The notes: generated by a model not told the origin, from the sequence alone. A stretch of DNA of 64,000 nucleotides from Phycisphaeraceae bacterium (GCA_021297895.1 JAJTHN010000020.1:1-64000), one strand, 5' to 3'. Positions 7,611 to 16,658 are shown, numbered from the stretch's first letter. Program-made: numbers and translations.

Positions 7611-9782
7611 TCAGGCTTCCGGAGATCGGCGGCGCTGGACCGTTGAAACGAGGAACTCCGGCACCAGCAGCAACACGCACCCGAGCACGAAGTACCACGA
7701 AATGTCCAGCGAACCGTCCGCGACGCCCCGCCGGCCAGCAGGGGCGACATCCGCGACCGGGACCGTTCGCGAGACGGCGATCGCGGACTCCGTTTCGTCA
7801 AGCAGATTGATCGCAAGTGCCGAGTTCTCCGGGTGCACACCGGTGACCAGCACCAGCCCAACGCGTGAGAACGTGCCGATGCCCAGAAGGCCGTCGTCGT
7901 CGATCGCGGCGGTGCTCGGCTCGAATCTGCGTGGCCCCTCGGGATCATCGATCACGACGGTCTGACCCGGGAGCGGCCGCACACGGATCGGAACGCCCGT
8001 TCGCTCACTCGCCGCGTTGAGCGAGCGCGAGCGAAGCGTCAAGGTCTCGATCGCGTTGCTGATAAACAGCGGGAAGCCGACCAGCGTGCCGAAGTTGCTC
8101 TCGGTGATTGTGAAGGCCACGATCACGCGCTGGACGCCGAGCGGATCGGTCCGCAGCGCCAGCACATCGCCGGAGGGCGAGGCCGCGAGCGTCGCGAGTT
8201 CGGTGCTGGCGACAGGGCTTGGTGCGTCCGTTGGCGTCGCGTCAGGAGCCAGCCGAGCACCGGGCCGGAGCACGAGCGCATCCATCGGCACGCCGCGGAG
8301 CAGCGGATGCTCGCGCTCCCAGACCAGGAGCCGCTCGCTGCCGACTTCGGCCGGCGGTGATGATGCGACCGCGGGCGCGCGCGGGCCAGCGCTCGGCAGC
8401 CCGGCACCAAAGGAGAGACTGGGCACCGGGGCGAGCCGCTGCGGGCGCACGCGATCGAAGATCAGCATCGAAGCGACCGCAGGCGATGCGCTGTTCGGCG
8501 TCGCGCCGGGTGATCCGGCCGGCGTGATTCGAGAAAGATCCGGGGTGCGCAGGCCCTGGGCCGCGAGTCGTTCGTACTCACTCAGGCTCACGGCGCGGAA
8601 CGCGATCTTGTTGAGTTCGGCGAGAGCCGAGAGCGATGAGCGAAGGAACGGATCGACCTCGTCCTGCGCGTTCGCGGCATTGCCGGGCGTGACGACGAGC
8701 ACGACCGGGGGCGGTGCCGGGTTGAGTATCAGCGTTGCCGAGTCGTCGGCGCTGAGTGCATCCGGCTCCAGCAGCGACGCGGAGATGATGCCGCCTCCCT
8801 CAAGCCGCAGCGCCGAGGAAGCGATCTGCGTCCCCGGGGCGGGCGGGATATCGACGGTGAGCGAGTCGACCGTGACGCCGTCGAGCGAGAGCCGCACGCG
8901 TGCGGTCCGCGCGACCCGTGCGGAGTTGCGGACCTTGCAGAACACGCGCACGAGCGACGGGTCGTCGCCCGAACGCACCGCCGAGAACGCGACAATGCCG
9001 ACGTTCGTCGGGGTGTCATCGGCGACGGGCGTCGGCTGCTCGCCGTCTCGAACAGGGCCGACGACATCGAGCGCCAGCGCGTTTCCGCCGGCGCTGATGC
9101 GGGCCGGGCCGACCGCATCTTCGCTCGCGAATCCGCCATCGGAGATCAGCACAATCGTGCACGCGGGTGGCTTGACCGATTCGGCGTTCGCCGCGGGGTC
9201 TTCCATCTCGTCGATCGCCCCTTCCGAACGCGGGGCGAGCGAGCGGGCCAGTTCCATCGCCGATGCGAGATTCCCCGGCTCATCCGTCGGCGTCACGTCC
9301 TCGACCGCTCGCCGCAGAAGCGCTCGTGACGACGTCACGCCCGTGAGTGCTTCGGCCGTGCCGGCAAACGCCGCGACGACGGCCTGTTGGCCCGGAGCGA
9401 GGCGATCGATCACCTCGAGCGCCCGCAGGCGTGCCTCGTCCAGTCGCGTCTGCGCGACCGGGCTGTCCGCCGCGTTCATGCTCGCCGAGCGGTCGATCAG
9501 GATCACGATCACGTCGCCCGCAACCCCGGCATAGAGCAGCACCGGCCGGGCCAGCGCGCCGATCAGGCACGCCAGCGCGAGCAGTTGCAGGAGAAGCAGA
9601 ATCGATGGCCGCAGCATGCGCAGCGGCACATTGGCCTGGTCGTCGGTCGCTCGCGCATCAAAGAACATGACCGTGCTCACACGCACGGTGCGCCGGCGAA
9701 GCTTGAGAAAGTACAGCAGCAGCAGCAACGGCAGCGCGATCGCCGCGGCGAGCAGCCCGGTGCCGGGGGCGAGAAACGTCAC
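7611..9782 (-). CDS. BatA-domain / von Willebrand factor A membrane protein
   Basis: 723 residues. The N-terminus has the BatA layout: a first membrane helix (GLLAAAIALPLLLLLYFLKLRRR), a short cytoplasmic STVMFFDA segment, then a second helix (ILLLLQLLALACLIGALARPVL). Next comes a VWA domain whose MIDAS motif is IDRSASMNAADS (about 96-107), and a long Ala/Pro/Asp-rich extracytoplasmic region, with a closing membrane helix ISWYFVLGCVLLLVPEFLV near the end. Related Bacteroidetes Bat proteins act in envelope complexes with MoxR ATPases; no MoxR is present here. The GTG start overlaps the rlmE stop by four bases (GTGA), indicating translational coupling. Confidence 0.85.
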   Translation of the reverse strand: MTFLAPGTGLLAAAIALPLLLLLYFLKLRRRTVRVSTVMFFDARATDDQANVPLRMLRPSILLLLQLLALACLIGALARPVLLYAGVAGDVIVILIDRSASMNAADSPVAQTRLDEARLRALEVIDRLAPGQQAVVAAFAGTAEALTGVTSSRALLRRAVEDVTPTDEPGNLASAMELARSLAPRSEGAIDEMEDPAANAESVKPPACTIVLISDGGFASEDAVGPARISAGGNALALDVVGPVRDGEQPTPVADDTPTNVGIVAFSAVRSGDDPSLVRVFCKVRNSARVARTARVRLSLDGVTVDSLTVDIPPAPGTQIASSALRLEGGGIISASLLEPDALSADDSATLILNPAPPPVVLVVTPGNAANAQDEVDPFLRSSLSALAELNKIAFRAVSLSEYERLAAQGLRTPDLSRITPAGSPGATPNSASPAVASMLIFDRVRPQRLAPVPSLSFGAGLPSAGPRAPAVASSPPAEVGSERLLVWEREHPLLRGVPMDALVLRPGARLAPDATPTDAPSPVASTELATLAASPSGDVLALRTDPLGVQRVIVAFTITESNFGTLVGFPLFISNAIETLTLRSRSLNAASERTGVPIRVRPLPGQTVVIDDPEGPRRFEPSTAAIDDDGLLGIGTFSRVGLVLVTGVHPENSALAINLLDETESAIAVSRTVPVADVAPAGRRGVADGSLDISWYFVLGCVLLLVPEFLVSTVQRRRSPEA

Positions 9783-10714
9783 GGGCGCGATGCTCCCCGA
9801 CGGCCCGCACCGCCGCGCCGGGCCGAGGCCCGCTTCGGTGTCGGCTTCTTCTTCGCGGGTCGCTTGGTTGCAGCGGGCTTGCGGTTGGTTTTCGACGCGG
9901 CCTTGGACGGGGCCTTCTTCTCCGTCTTCGGCCGCGGCTCGATGGTCGGACGCGCTTCAACCCGCGTGTCCTTGCTCACAGGCTTCGCGCCGTCCGACGC
10001 AGGTGCCGGGCCGATCGGCGCGATGACGGGCTGCACGGTCGATGATGTTCCGCCGCTGCCCCAGCCCGCCGCGAGAGCGGGCGGGCCCGCCGGTCCGCGT
10101 CGTCCCGCCCCGGTGGGTGCGTGAAAGCCCTCGGCGACGATGAACATCTCACGCGAGATCTCGCGGGTCGCGTCCGGGCGATAGCCCTTGCAGTACGTGA
10201 ACATCGACCGCGCTTCGTTCAGCACATTCGGATACTCGGCGCCCTCGAAGATCTTCATCGTCAGTCGTCCGCCCTCGGCCAGAACGCTCGGCAACAGCCC
10301 GAGCACGCGCCGGCACAGGCTCGCCGAGCGAAGGTCGTCACCGATGCCGACCGTGTTCGGTGCCATATCGCTGATGACGGCGTTGAATCGCGCCTGCGGC
10401 TCAGGGAGCAGCGACAGCAGATCCGCCGGCGGCACGCCGAACGCGTCCCCCTGCAGCACGGCGATTCGATCCGTCGGCGCGAGCTTCGCGGGCAGAAGGT
10501 CGATCCCGACGACAAGACCGGAATCCCCGACGATTTCGCCGGCGACCTGCATCCATGAACCGGGAGCGCAGCCAAGATCCAGCACCCAGTCGCCGCGCCG
10601 GAGCACGCGGTAGCGCTGCTGGATCTGCTTGAGTTTGTAAGCCGAACGCGCGAGGTATCCCTCGGCCTTGGCCAGTCGAAAGTACCGATCGTGAAGTTCG
10701 CGGGGCTTGGACAT
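9779..10714 (-). CDS. rlmE: 23S rRNA (uridine-2'-O-)-methyltransferase with basic C-terminal tail
   Basis: FtsJ/RrmJ family enzyme that 2'-O-methylates the A-loop uridine of 23S rRNA using SAM. The catalytic Lys-Asp-Lys-Glu set is visible at Lys27 (RSAYKL), Asp116 (ISDMAPN), Lys154 (LTMKIFEG) and Glu189 (SREMFIV), and the SAM motif is VLDLGCAPGSWMQ (44-56). The family core ends near residue 200. Here it is followed by about 110 residues rich in Lys, Ala, Pro and Arg, resembling the histone-like tails seen in some planctomycete and actinobacterial proteins; such a tail may bind rRNA or DNA. The ATG at 10714 begins the canonical MSKPREL; the longer open frame upstream is not part of the gene. 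Confidence 0.93.
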   Translation of the reverse strand: MSKPRELHDRYFRLAKAEGYLARSAYKLKQIQQRYRVLRRGDWVLDLGCAPGSWMQVAGEIVGDSGLVVGIDLLPAKLAPTDRIAVLQGDAFGVPPADLLSLLPEPQARFNAVISDMAPNTVGIGDDLRSASLCRRVLGLLPSVLAEGGRLTMKIFEGAEYPNVLNEARSMFTYCKGYRPDATREISREMFIVAEGFHAPTGAGRRGPAGPPALAAGWGSGGTSSTVQPVIAPIGPAPASDGAKPVSKDTRVEARPTIEPRPKTEKKAPSKAASKTNRKPAATKRPAKKKPTPKRASARRGGAGRRGASRP

Positions 10715-10855
10715 CCGATGTGATGGTACGACGATCCGCCGACGTCCGCAGAGGTCTCGATGACGGGCGGAGCCTTGCCGCGCGCCGGCCGCGTCCGGCG
10801 GAACATCCCGGTTCTCCGTCGCGGCGGGCATATCCTGCATCGAACAGGAGCGATC

Positions 10856-11875
10856 ATGCCGACGTCGATGAAGTCCGACCGCCGATACATCCGCGACCTT
10901 CAACCCGCCGAGTACATCTCCGGCGTCTTCTGCATTTCCAACGCGCAGTTGGGCCGCACGAAGAACGACAAGCCGTTCCTGAAGTGCCTGGTCAAGGATC
11001 GCACGGGCGAAATGCCGGGCCGGATGTGGTCGATCGAGCCCAGCGCGTTCTCGCGTCTGCCGACCGAAGGTTTCGTCTACCTCGAGGGTGAGACCCAGGC
11101 GTATCAGGGCGACTTGCAGCTGATCGTCCGAACCATCGAGCCGCACGAGCCCACCGCTGATGAGATGCAGGAACTCCTGCCCGTCAGCGACCGCGACCCC
11201 GGCGCGATGTTCGATGAGGTCAAGCAACTTCTGGGCACACTCAAGCATCCCGCGATGGTCGCGCTGGCCAAGGCGTATCTCGACGATGCGCCGCTGATGG
11301 ACGCCTTCTGCCGATGCCCCGCGGCCAAGAGCATGCACCACGCCTTCCTCGGCGGTCTGCTCGAGCACACGCTCACGCTGATGAAGATGGCCGACCTGCT
11401 CTGCCCGCTCTACCCCAAGATCAACCGCGACATCGTCATGCTGGGCCTCTTCCTGCACGACCTCGGCAAGACCCGCGAACTGATCTACGACCGCGCCTTC
11501 AACTACACCGATCGCGGCGAGCTCATCGGGCACATCGTCGATGGCGCGATCATGCTCCACGACCGCGCACAGAGCGTGATGCGTTCCAGCGGCCTGCGAT
11601 TCCCCAGGCACGCCGTGCTCGTTCTCCAGCACATCATCCTGTCCCACCACGGTCAGCCCGAGTTTGGCGCGGCGAAGGTTCCCAGCACGCCCGAGGCGAT
11701 CCTCGTGTCGCTGCTGGACAACCTCGATGCGCGTACAACCATGGCGCTCGCCGCCGCCCGGCCAAGCCGCGGGGCGACTTTCGAACTCGGCGGCAACTTC
11801 ACCGAGAAGCACTGGGGCCTTGAGGCCAAGCTCTTCCGGCCCGATCCGCTGGCGGAGGAGAACGAAGGCCGCTGA
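10856..11875 (+). CDS. YhaM/CBF1-like HD-domain 3'-5' exoribonuclease
   Basis: 339 residues with an N-terminal OB-fold (about 12-95: FCISNAQLGRTKNDKPFLKCLVKDRTG) and a C-terminal HD metal-dependent hydrolase domain: His171 (LLEHTL), His201-Asp202 (FLHDLGKT), His226 (LIGHIVDG), His264-His265 (ILSHHG), then LLDNLDARTT. This OB+HD order is characteristic of YhaM-type exonucleases acting on RNA or single-stranded DNA ends. The ATG at 10856 follows AGGAG with five bases of spacing. A LON-domain gene begins 82 bp downstream on the same strand. Divergent from rlmE. Confidence 0.85.
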   Translation: MPTSMKSDRRYIRDLQPAEYISGVFCISNAQLGRTKNDKPFLKCLVKDRTGEMPGRMWSIEPSAFSRLPTEGFVYLEGETQAYQGDLQLIVRTIEPHEPTADEMQELLPVSDRDPGAMFDEVKQLLGTLKHPAMVALAKAYLDDAPLMDAFCRCPAAKSMHHAFLGGLLEHTLTLMKMADLLCPLYPKINRDIVMLGLFLHDLGKTRELIYDRAFNYTDRGELIGHIVDGAIMLHDRAQSVMRSSGLRFPRHAVLVLQHIILSHHGQPEFGAAKVPSTPEAILVSLLDNLDARTTMALAAARPSRGATFELGGNFTEKHWGLEAKLFRPDPLAEENEGR

Positions 11876-11957
11876 TCCGCTCGGATGCGCCGGTCCGCGA
11901 CGCTCGCACGCGAACTCAGAACCGGCAACGCGAACGAACGCCCAGGAGTGCGCAGCC

Positions 11958-12701
11958 GTGAGCGAAGAGATTTCCATCCGCGTGAACTTCGGGAACCCGA
12001 TGGCGCTGTTCCCGCTGGATCATGTCACGCTCATGCCCCATGCCGTGTTGCCGCTGCACATCTTCGAGCCGCGGTATCGGCACATGGTTTCGGACGCTCT
12101 GGACGGCCCGGGGCAAATCGCGATGGCGGTCACGATGCCCGGCGAGAGCGGCGACCCACGTCGCCCGGCGCTCCGGCCGGCGGTTTGCGTCGGGCAGATC
12201 GTTCAGCACCACAAGCTCCCCGACGGCCGGTACAACATCGCGCTTCAGGGCGTCTGCCGCGCACGCATCATGCAGGAACTGCCCGACGATGAGGATGTGC
12301 CGTACCGCCGCGCGTACCTCCAGCCGCTGGGCACCGCCAGAATCGACGAGGAGGAACTGGCCGGCGCACGCGCCCGGCTGGCCGAGATGCTCGCCGAAAC
12401 GACGCTCACGGACATGACCGACGCTCGCGAGGTCGTCAAGTACCTTCAGGACGAGGACTTTCCTACCAGCGCGGTTCTCGAACTGGTGACTTTCACGCTT
12501 CTACCCGACGGCGAACTTCGCTACCGGTTGCTCGCCGAGCCCGAGGCCGGTCGACGGGCGCTGATGATCGTGCGAGAACTGACGCACATCGAGGAGTTGC
12601 TCCGGCGGGCGCAGGCTCAGCGCCGCGTGCTGTGGCGGGCCGGTGAAGGCGACGAAGAGCGCAAGAAGACTGCACCGCCCAAGGGCTGCAGTTGGAACTG
12701 A
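11958..12701 (+). CDS. LON substrate-binding (N-terminal) domain protein
   Basis: 247 residues matching the stand-alone Lon N-terminal-domain family: FPLDHVTLMPHAVLPLHIFEPRYRHMVSDAL at the start, then GRYNIALQGVCRARIMQE. There is no AAA+ or protease domain, so it is not Lon itself. The family may act as a substrate adaptor, but the role is not established. The GTG at 11958 is chosen because AGGAG lies upstream with suitable spacing and the conserved domain starts soon after. It probably shares a transcript with the HD exonuclease. Confidence 0.85.
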   Translation: MSEEISIRVNFGNPMALFPLDHVTLMPHAVLPLHIFEPRYRHMVSDALDGPGQIAMAVTMPGESGDPRRPALRPAVCVGQIVQHHKLPDGRYNIALQGVCRARIMQELPDDEDVPYRRAYLQPLGTARIDEEELAGARARLAEMLAETTLTDMTDAREVVKYLQDEDFPTSAVLELVTFTLLPDGELRYRLLAEPEAGRRALMIVRELTHIEELLRRAQAQRRVLWRAGEGDEERKKTAPPKGCSWN

Positions 12702-12755
12702 TGAGGTCGTGAGCGACCCTGCTCGTGGATGCGTGCTGAAGGACGATCAGGCCGC

Positions 12756-13070
12756 TCAGCGATTCGGGTTGTTGCGGGCGTTGCGCTGGTTCTGGTCACC
12801 GATGACCGCGCCGCCAACACCACCCGCGACAGCGCCGATGGCCGCGCCCTTGCCGGCCGAGCCCGTCACCGAGCCGATGGCCAGACCGCCGAGCGCTCCG
12901 AGTGCCGCACCGGAGAGCGCGCCTTCACCGGCGTTGTTGCAGCCGGTCGAGGTCAACATCACCCCGCCGATCGCGAGGACCGCCAGACCGCGGGTCACGG
13001 AAGACGAGAGGCCGGAACGGGTCGAAACGCTGTTCGTGCTCTTGTTGATTGTGTTCATACGGAAACTCAT
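12756..13070 (-). CDS. Glycine-zipper small envelope lipoprotein
   Basis: A 104-residue protein with a hydrophobic signal (RGLAVLAIGGVMLTSTGC) ending at a Cys that probably carries lipid, although the lipobox (T-S-T-G-C) is not ideal. The mature half consists of Gly-x3-Gly repeats (ALSGAALGALGGLAIGSVTG, KGAAIGAVAGGVGGAVIG), the glycine-zipper pattern of small outer-membrane or osmotic-stress proteins, followed by an Asn/Arg-rich end. The ATG at 13070 or a second ATG four codons on could be used; neither has a clear ribosome site. Convergent with the LON-domain gene. Confidence 0.75.
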   Translation of the reverse strand: MSFRMNTINKSTNSVSTRSGLSSSVTRGLAVLAIGGVMLTSTGCNNAGEGALSGAALGALGGLAIGSVTGSAGKGAAIGAVAGGVGGAVIGDQNQRNARNNPNR

Positions 13071-13317
13071 GAACGATGGTGAAGGCCCTGCGGTGAAACT
13101 GACGGTCGGGCTGAACGTTCCGCCCGGATAAGGATAGTCACCGTCCGCGGCGAACTGCTACTCCCGTCTTCGTCTCTTTCCGAGCGCGGATTCACCGAGG
13201 GTCAGTTCGGCGTTGGTTTCTCGGACCCAACTCCGCCCGAACGCCGGCGCAAGGCGACGTGGCCGGGTACGTTCTGCGCGCGGCCACCGTCAGTTCCGTC
13301 CGATCCGACCCTCCCGC

Positions 13318-13323
13318 TATCCT
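13318..13323 (+). promoter_or_regulatory. Candidate -10 box (TATCCT), leaderless start
   Basis: TATCCT ends six bases before the ATG at 13330, and the intervening GCCCCC contains no ribosome-binding sequence. A weak -35 (TTCCGT) lies 18 bases upstream. The layout matches that before nadC. Confidence 0.4.
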
Positions 13324-13329
13324 GCCCCC

Positions 13330-14358
13330 ATGATCAACGTCGGCGTCATCGGGCTTGGCTTCATGGGTCGCACGCACATCGGCGCGTATCAGGCCGCGCG
13401 GCGGGACGGCTATCCCGTTCGCCTCGTCGCCGTCAGCGACCGCGATGAATCGCGGCTGAGCGGCCAGGCCCAGCAGGGCGGCAACGCGGAACTCTCCGCC
13501 GCGACCGAACGACTCTTCGACCCGGCGGAAGTGCGTGGGTTCACCGATGCGCTGGCGCTCATCGCCGATCCGGATGTGCACCTGGTCTCGATCTGCACGC
13601 ATACCGACACGCACGTTGACCTTGCGCTGGCCGCGATTCGTGCGGGCAAGCACGTGCTCTGCGAGAAGCCGGTCGCGGTGGCCAGCGCCGATGTTCGCCG
13701 CCTGGCCGATGCCGCGGCGAGGGCGCGAACGCTCTGCATGCCCGCGATGTGCATGCGCTTCTGGCCGGGCTGGACATTCCTTCGCGATGCAGTCCGCAGC
13801 AAGGCCTACGGCAAGGTCCGCTCGGCGACGTTCACGCGGCTCGGATCGCCGCCCGACTGGGGCCGCGACTTTTACGCGGACATGAATCGCACGGGTGGCC
13901 CGCTGGTTGATCTGCACATTCACGACACGGACTTCGTGCGGTACATCTTCGGCGTGCCTCGCGCCGTCAGCAGCGTCGGCTCGCTCGCGCACGTGACCAC
14001 GCAGTACCACTACGACCCGAGCGTCGCCGAGCATGTCGTCGCCGAAGGCGGTCAGGACATGGCGCCCGGCTTCGGCTTCCGCATGCGCTACACCGTCGCC
14101 TTCGAGCATGCCACGGCGGACTTTGACATCGCCCGTGCCGGCTCGCCCTTGGAACTCTGCCGCGACGGCAAGCGCGAGGCCGTCGCGCTGCCCACGGGCA
14201 CCGGCTACGACGGGCAGGTCCGCCACCTTCTCGATGCGATCAGCGTGCAGGCAAGCAACGACTCGCTTTCGGCGAACATGAACCAGGCCGTTGAGGTCGC
14301 TCGGATTCTCGAAGCCGAACGTGCGAGCCTGAGCGGTGCTCGTCCCGAGAATCTCTGA
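13330..14358 (+). CDS. Gfo/Idh/MocA-family NAD(P)-dependent oxidoreductase
   Basis: 342 residues. The N-terminal Rossmann fold starts MINVGVIGLGFMGRTHIGAY (G8-x-G10-x2-G13) and contains the family signature EKPVA (112-116), where the lysine is normally catalytic. The C-terminal alpha/beta sheet domain includes the DLHIHDTDFVRYIFG segment typical of these sugar or inositol dehydrogenases. The substrate cannot be deduced. It precedes the SDR gene by 44 bp on the same strand. Confidence 0.88.
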   Translation: MINVGVIGLGFMGRTHIGAYQAARRDGYPVRLVAVSDRDESRLSGQAQQGGNAELSAATERLFDPAEVRGFTDALALIADPDVHLVSICTHTDTHVDLALAAIRAGKHVLCEKPVAVASADVRRLADAAARARTLCMPAMCMRFWPGWTFLRDAVRSKAYGKVRSATFTRLGSPPDWGRDFYADMNRTGGPLVDLHIHDTDFVRYIFGVPRAVSSVGSLAHVTTQYHYDPSVAEHVVAEGGQDMAPGFGFRMRYTVAFEHATADFDIARAGSPLELCRDGKREAVALPTGTGYDGQVRHLLDAISVQASNDSLSANMNQAVEVARILEAERASLSGARPENL

Positions 14359-14402
14359 GTATGCGGAACTACCGGACGTAGAGACCCAGTCCAGAAGGTG
14401 CG

Positions 14403-15374
14403 ATGAGCATGACCCGGAGCCCCGGCACGCAAACCAGTGATCGCCGAGCCTCCCGCCCCGCGGTCCTGATCACCGGCGCGAGCACCGGCCTCGGCCGCGC
14501 GTGCGCGATTCACGTCGTGCGCGAGGGGTGGCTGGTGTTCGCCGGCGTGCGCAGCGAGCGCGATGCGCGAGCCGTCGAAAGCGATGCGCGGCAGGACGCC
14601 GGTGCAAAGGGTGAACTCGTTCCCGTGATGCTCGATGTCACGAGCGCGCAGCAAATCGCCGACGCCGCGGAGCTCATCAAGTCCCGCGTCGGCGCCGACG
14701 GGCTCCGCGGCCTGGTGAACAACGCGGGCGTCGGCGTGTTCGGCCCGGTGGAGTTCGTGTCGATCGACGACTGGCGGCGACAATTCGAGATCAACTTCTT
14801 CGGTCAGATCGCCGTCACGCAGGCGATGCTCCCGCTGCTCCGCACCGCCGCGGCGGGGGCTGGCCCGAGGGCCGCCAGTGCCGGCACCGCGCGCATCGTG
14901 CTGATGAGTTCGATCGCAGGCCTTGTCGGCCAACCGATCCTCGGGCCGTACTCGGCCAGCAAGCGAGCGCTGGAGTCACTCGGCGACACGCTGCGGCTGG
15001 AACTCGCGAGCCAGCGCATCGAAGTCAGCCTCGTCGAACCCGGGGCGATACGGAGCGAAATCTGGCGTAAGGGTCAGGAAGCAGCCCAGCCCGTGCCCCA
15101 GGACACACCGATGGGCAGGCTTTATGGCCGGGCGGTCGAGAGCGTCCGCGCCAAGGCCGCGATCGCCGAGCGCGATGCGATCCCGGCCGAGCGCGTCGCG
15201 AAGGTCGTATTCCGCTGCCTGACCGCGCGGCGGGCACCGACCCGCGTGCTCGTTGGCCGCGATGCGAGAATCGCCGCGGTCATCAAGGCGATCCTGCCCA
15301 CGAGACTCTGGGATCCATTCCTCGCCAAGGCCTTCGGAATCAGCCTCAAGCCGGTGCCATGGACCGGAGACTGA
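14403..15374 (+). CDS. Short-chain dehydrogenase/reductase
   Basis: 323 residues of classical SDR type: cofactor motif TGASTGLG (24-31), NNAG (106-109), catalytic Ser170 region (VLMSSIAG) and Tyr183-x3-Lys187 (GPYSASK). After the core, VSLVEPGAIRSEIW resembles retinol-dehydrogenase-like and 3-oxoacyl-reductase-like SDRs that act on lipids or steroids. A C-terminal extension of about 60 residues carries a hydrophobic stretch that could associate with membrane. Probably co-transcribed with the preceding dehydrogenase. The exact substrate is unknown. Confidence 0.85.
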   Translation: MSMTRSPGTQTSDRRASRPAVLITGASTGLGRACAIHVVREGWLVFAGVRSERDARAVESDARQDAGAKGELVPVMLDVTSAQQIADAAELIKSRVGADGLRGLVNNAGVGVFGPVEFVSIDDWRRQFEINFFGQIAVTQAMLPLLRTAAAGAGPRAASAGTARIVLMSSIAGLVGQPILGPYSASKRALESLGDTLRLELASQRIEVSLVEPGAIRSEIWRKGQEAAQPVPQDTPMGRLYGRAVESVRAKAAIAERDAIPAERVAKVVFRCLTARRAPTRVLVGRDARIAAVIKAILPTRLWDPFLAKAFGISLKPVPWTGD

Positions 15375-15499
15375 CGGCGGACCGCATCGGGATGTCGGCG
15401 CGTTGCCGGCGGATCGGGTGATTATCGGAGCGGATGACGGGGAGATGGGTGATTTGGGAAGGACGGGAGGGCGATTCGGCGCTGTCTGGCGATGGAGGC

Positions 15500-15548
15500 T
15501 TGACACCTTCGTGGTGTATTCTACTATTCATCCGGATAAACGGATGAA
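15500..15548 (+). promoter_or_regulatory. Promoter with overlapping ArsR-type operator
   Basis: TTGACA (15500-15505), a 16-bp spacer and TACTAT (15522-15527) form a good sigma-70 promoter. Directly over the predicted transcription start lies a perfect inverted repeat, TTCATCCG-GATAAA-CGGATGAA (15527-15548), which also contains the ATG of the ArsR-methyltransferase gene. Its place just downstream of the -10 box is typical for an autorepressed winged-helix regulator. No second copy was found in front of ahcY. Confidence 0.65.
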
Positions 15549-16539
15549 GCGAACCCCGCGTGTACAGTCCGTGACGGATCGACTCGCCGCCCTGTGCGAT
15601 GCGACGCGGCTTCGGCTGCTGCGCGTTCTGGAGCGGGAAGAGTTGTCGGTGGGGGAGTTGTCGAGCGTTGTTCAGCTGCCGCAGAGCACGGTTAGCAGGC
15701 ACTTGAAGCTGCTCAGCGAGCACGGGTGGCTGGTGCATCGATCCGAGGGCACGAGCACGTTTTACCGTCTGTTGATGGACGATCTGCCCGAGGACTCGCG
15801 GCCCATTTGGGCGGTTGTGCGGGATCAGCTCGGCGATGGGGCGGACCTTGCCGATGATCTTCGGCGGTTGCAGGGCGTGCTGCTGGAGCGCCGAACCGAC
15901 ACGCGATCGTTCTTCGGGCGCGTCGCGGGCGAGTGGGATGGTGTTCGGAACGAACTCTTCGGGGAGAAGGTCACGCTCAAAGCGCTCCTGCCTCTGCTGC
16001 CGAGCCATTGGACGGTGGCGGATCTCGGCTGCGGCACGGGCAACGCGGCGGAATTGCTGGCGCCGTGCGTCTCGCGCGTGCTGTGCGTGGACCAGTCTCA
16101 GCCGATGCTCGACGCGGCGAGCAAGCGTCTGGAGCAGTTCCGGAACGTCGAGTTCCTGGTCGGCGATCTTGAGAAGCTGCCGATCGCCGACGGGAGCGTT
16201 GACGCCGCGGTGTGCGTGCTGGTGCTGGTGCATATCGCCGACCCGCAGGCGGCGGTCCGCGAGATGGCCCGGATTCTCAAGCCCGGCGGGATCGCGCTGA
16301 TTGTCGACATGACCGAGCACGACCGCGACACGTTCAAGCGGACCATGGGCCACCGCTGGCAGGGCTTCGGCGTGCCGGAGCTTTTCCGTTTCATGCGCAG
16401 CGCGGGCCTGACCAACGAGCGATTCCAGACCCTGACCAGCGAGAGCGAGGCTCGCGGACCGGGGCTCTTTGCCTGCACCGCCACCAAGCCTGTGCCCTCC
16501 GCCGGAGCGCGGACCACGCTTTCGGAGCACGTGCTTTGA
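15544..16539 (+). CDS. ArsR-family regulator fused to a SAM-dependent methyltransferase domain
   Basis: 331 residues. Residues about 10-75 are an ArsR winged helix (LAALCDATRLRLLRVLEREELSVGELS, then QSTVSRHLKLLSEHGWLVHRSEGTSTFYRL). Metal-binding Cys/His of the ELCVCDL type are absent. Residues about 120-310 form a class I methyltransferase: motif I VADLGCGTGNAAELL (158-172), Asp183 after strand 2 (VLCVDQSQPML), and the ARILKPGG segment. This domain order is that of SahR-like regulators in Proteobacteria, which sense S-adenosylhomocysteine or SAM and control ahcY and methionine genes; the next gene here is ahcY. The ATG lies inside the operator with no ribosome site, so translation may start there on a very short leader or at GTG 15571. 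Confidence 0.85.
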   Translation: MKRTPRVQSVTDRLAALCDATRLRLLRVLEREELSVGELSSVVQLPQSTVSRHLKLLSEHGWLVHRSEGTSTFYRLLMDDLPEDSRPIWAVVRDQLGDGADLADDLRRLQGVLLERRTDTRSFFGRVAGEWDGVRNELFGEKVTLKALLPLLPSHWTVADLGCGTGNAAELLAPCVSRVLCVDQSQPMLDAASKRLEQFRNVEFLVGDLEKLPIADGSVDAAVCVLVLVHIADPQAAVREMARILKPGGIALIVDMTEHDRDTFKRTMGHRWQGFGVPELFRFMRSAGLTNERFQTLTSESEARGPGLFACTATKPVPSAGARTTLSEHVL

Positions 16540-16553
16540 TGAGTAATTGACGC

Positions 16554-16572
16554 CCGGGGCGTGTGTCCCCGG
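16554..16572 (+). promoter_or_regulatory. Hairpin between regulator gene and ahcY
   Basis: CCGGGG-cgtgtgt-CCCCGG forms a 6-bp G+C stem with a seven-base loop, 87 bp before the ahcY start. No U tract follows, so it is not a standard terminator. It could be a partial attenuator or processing site. No SAH-riboswitch core was recognised in this 119-bp gap. Confidence 0.35.
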
Positions 16573-16658
16573 ACGATTCAGCCACGCCCGGCACCGTTGC
16601 CCGGCAAGCCGAACCGAGCCACTTCACTGACGTTTTTCAGCACTTTGGAGATGATCCC

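Noticed and set aside
8017-9534. 505-codon Ser-rich open frame on the plus strand
   Set aside because: It is antisense to the BatA/VWA protein and composed of Ser/Ala/Thr-rich sequence without a fold.
10715-11977. Long N-terminal extension of rlmE
   Set aside because: The frame is open far upstream, but it runs antisense through the HD exonuclease. The conserved RlmE start MSKPREL begins at 10714.
16540-16658. SAH riboswitch before ahcY
   Set aside because: No conserved core of the known SAH riboswitch could be matched. The ArsR-methyltransferase regulator gives a simpler explanation for control.
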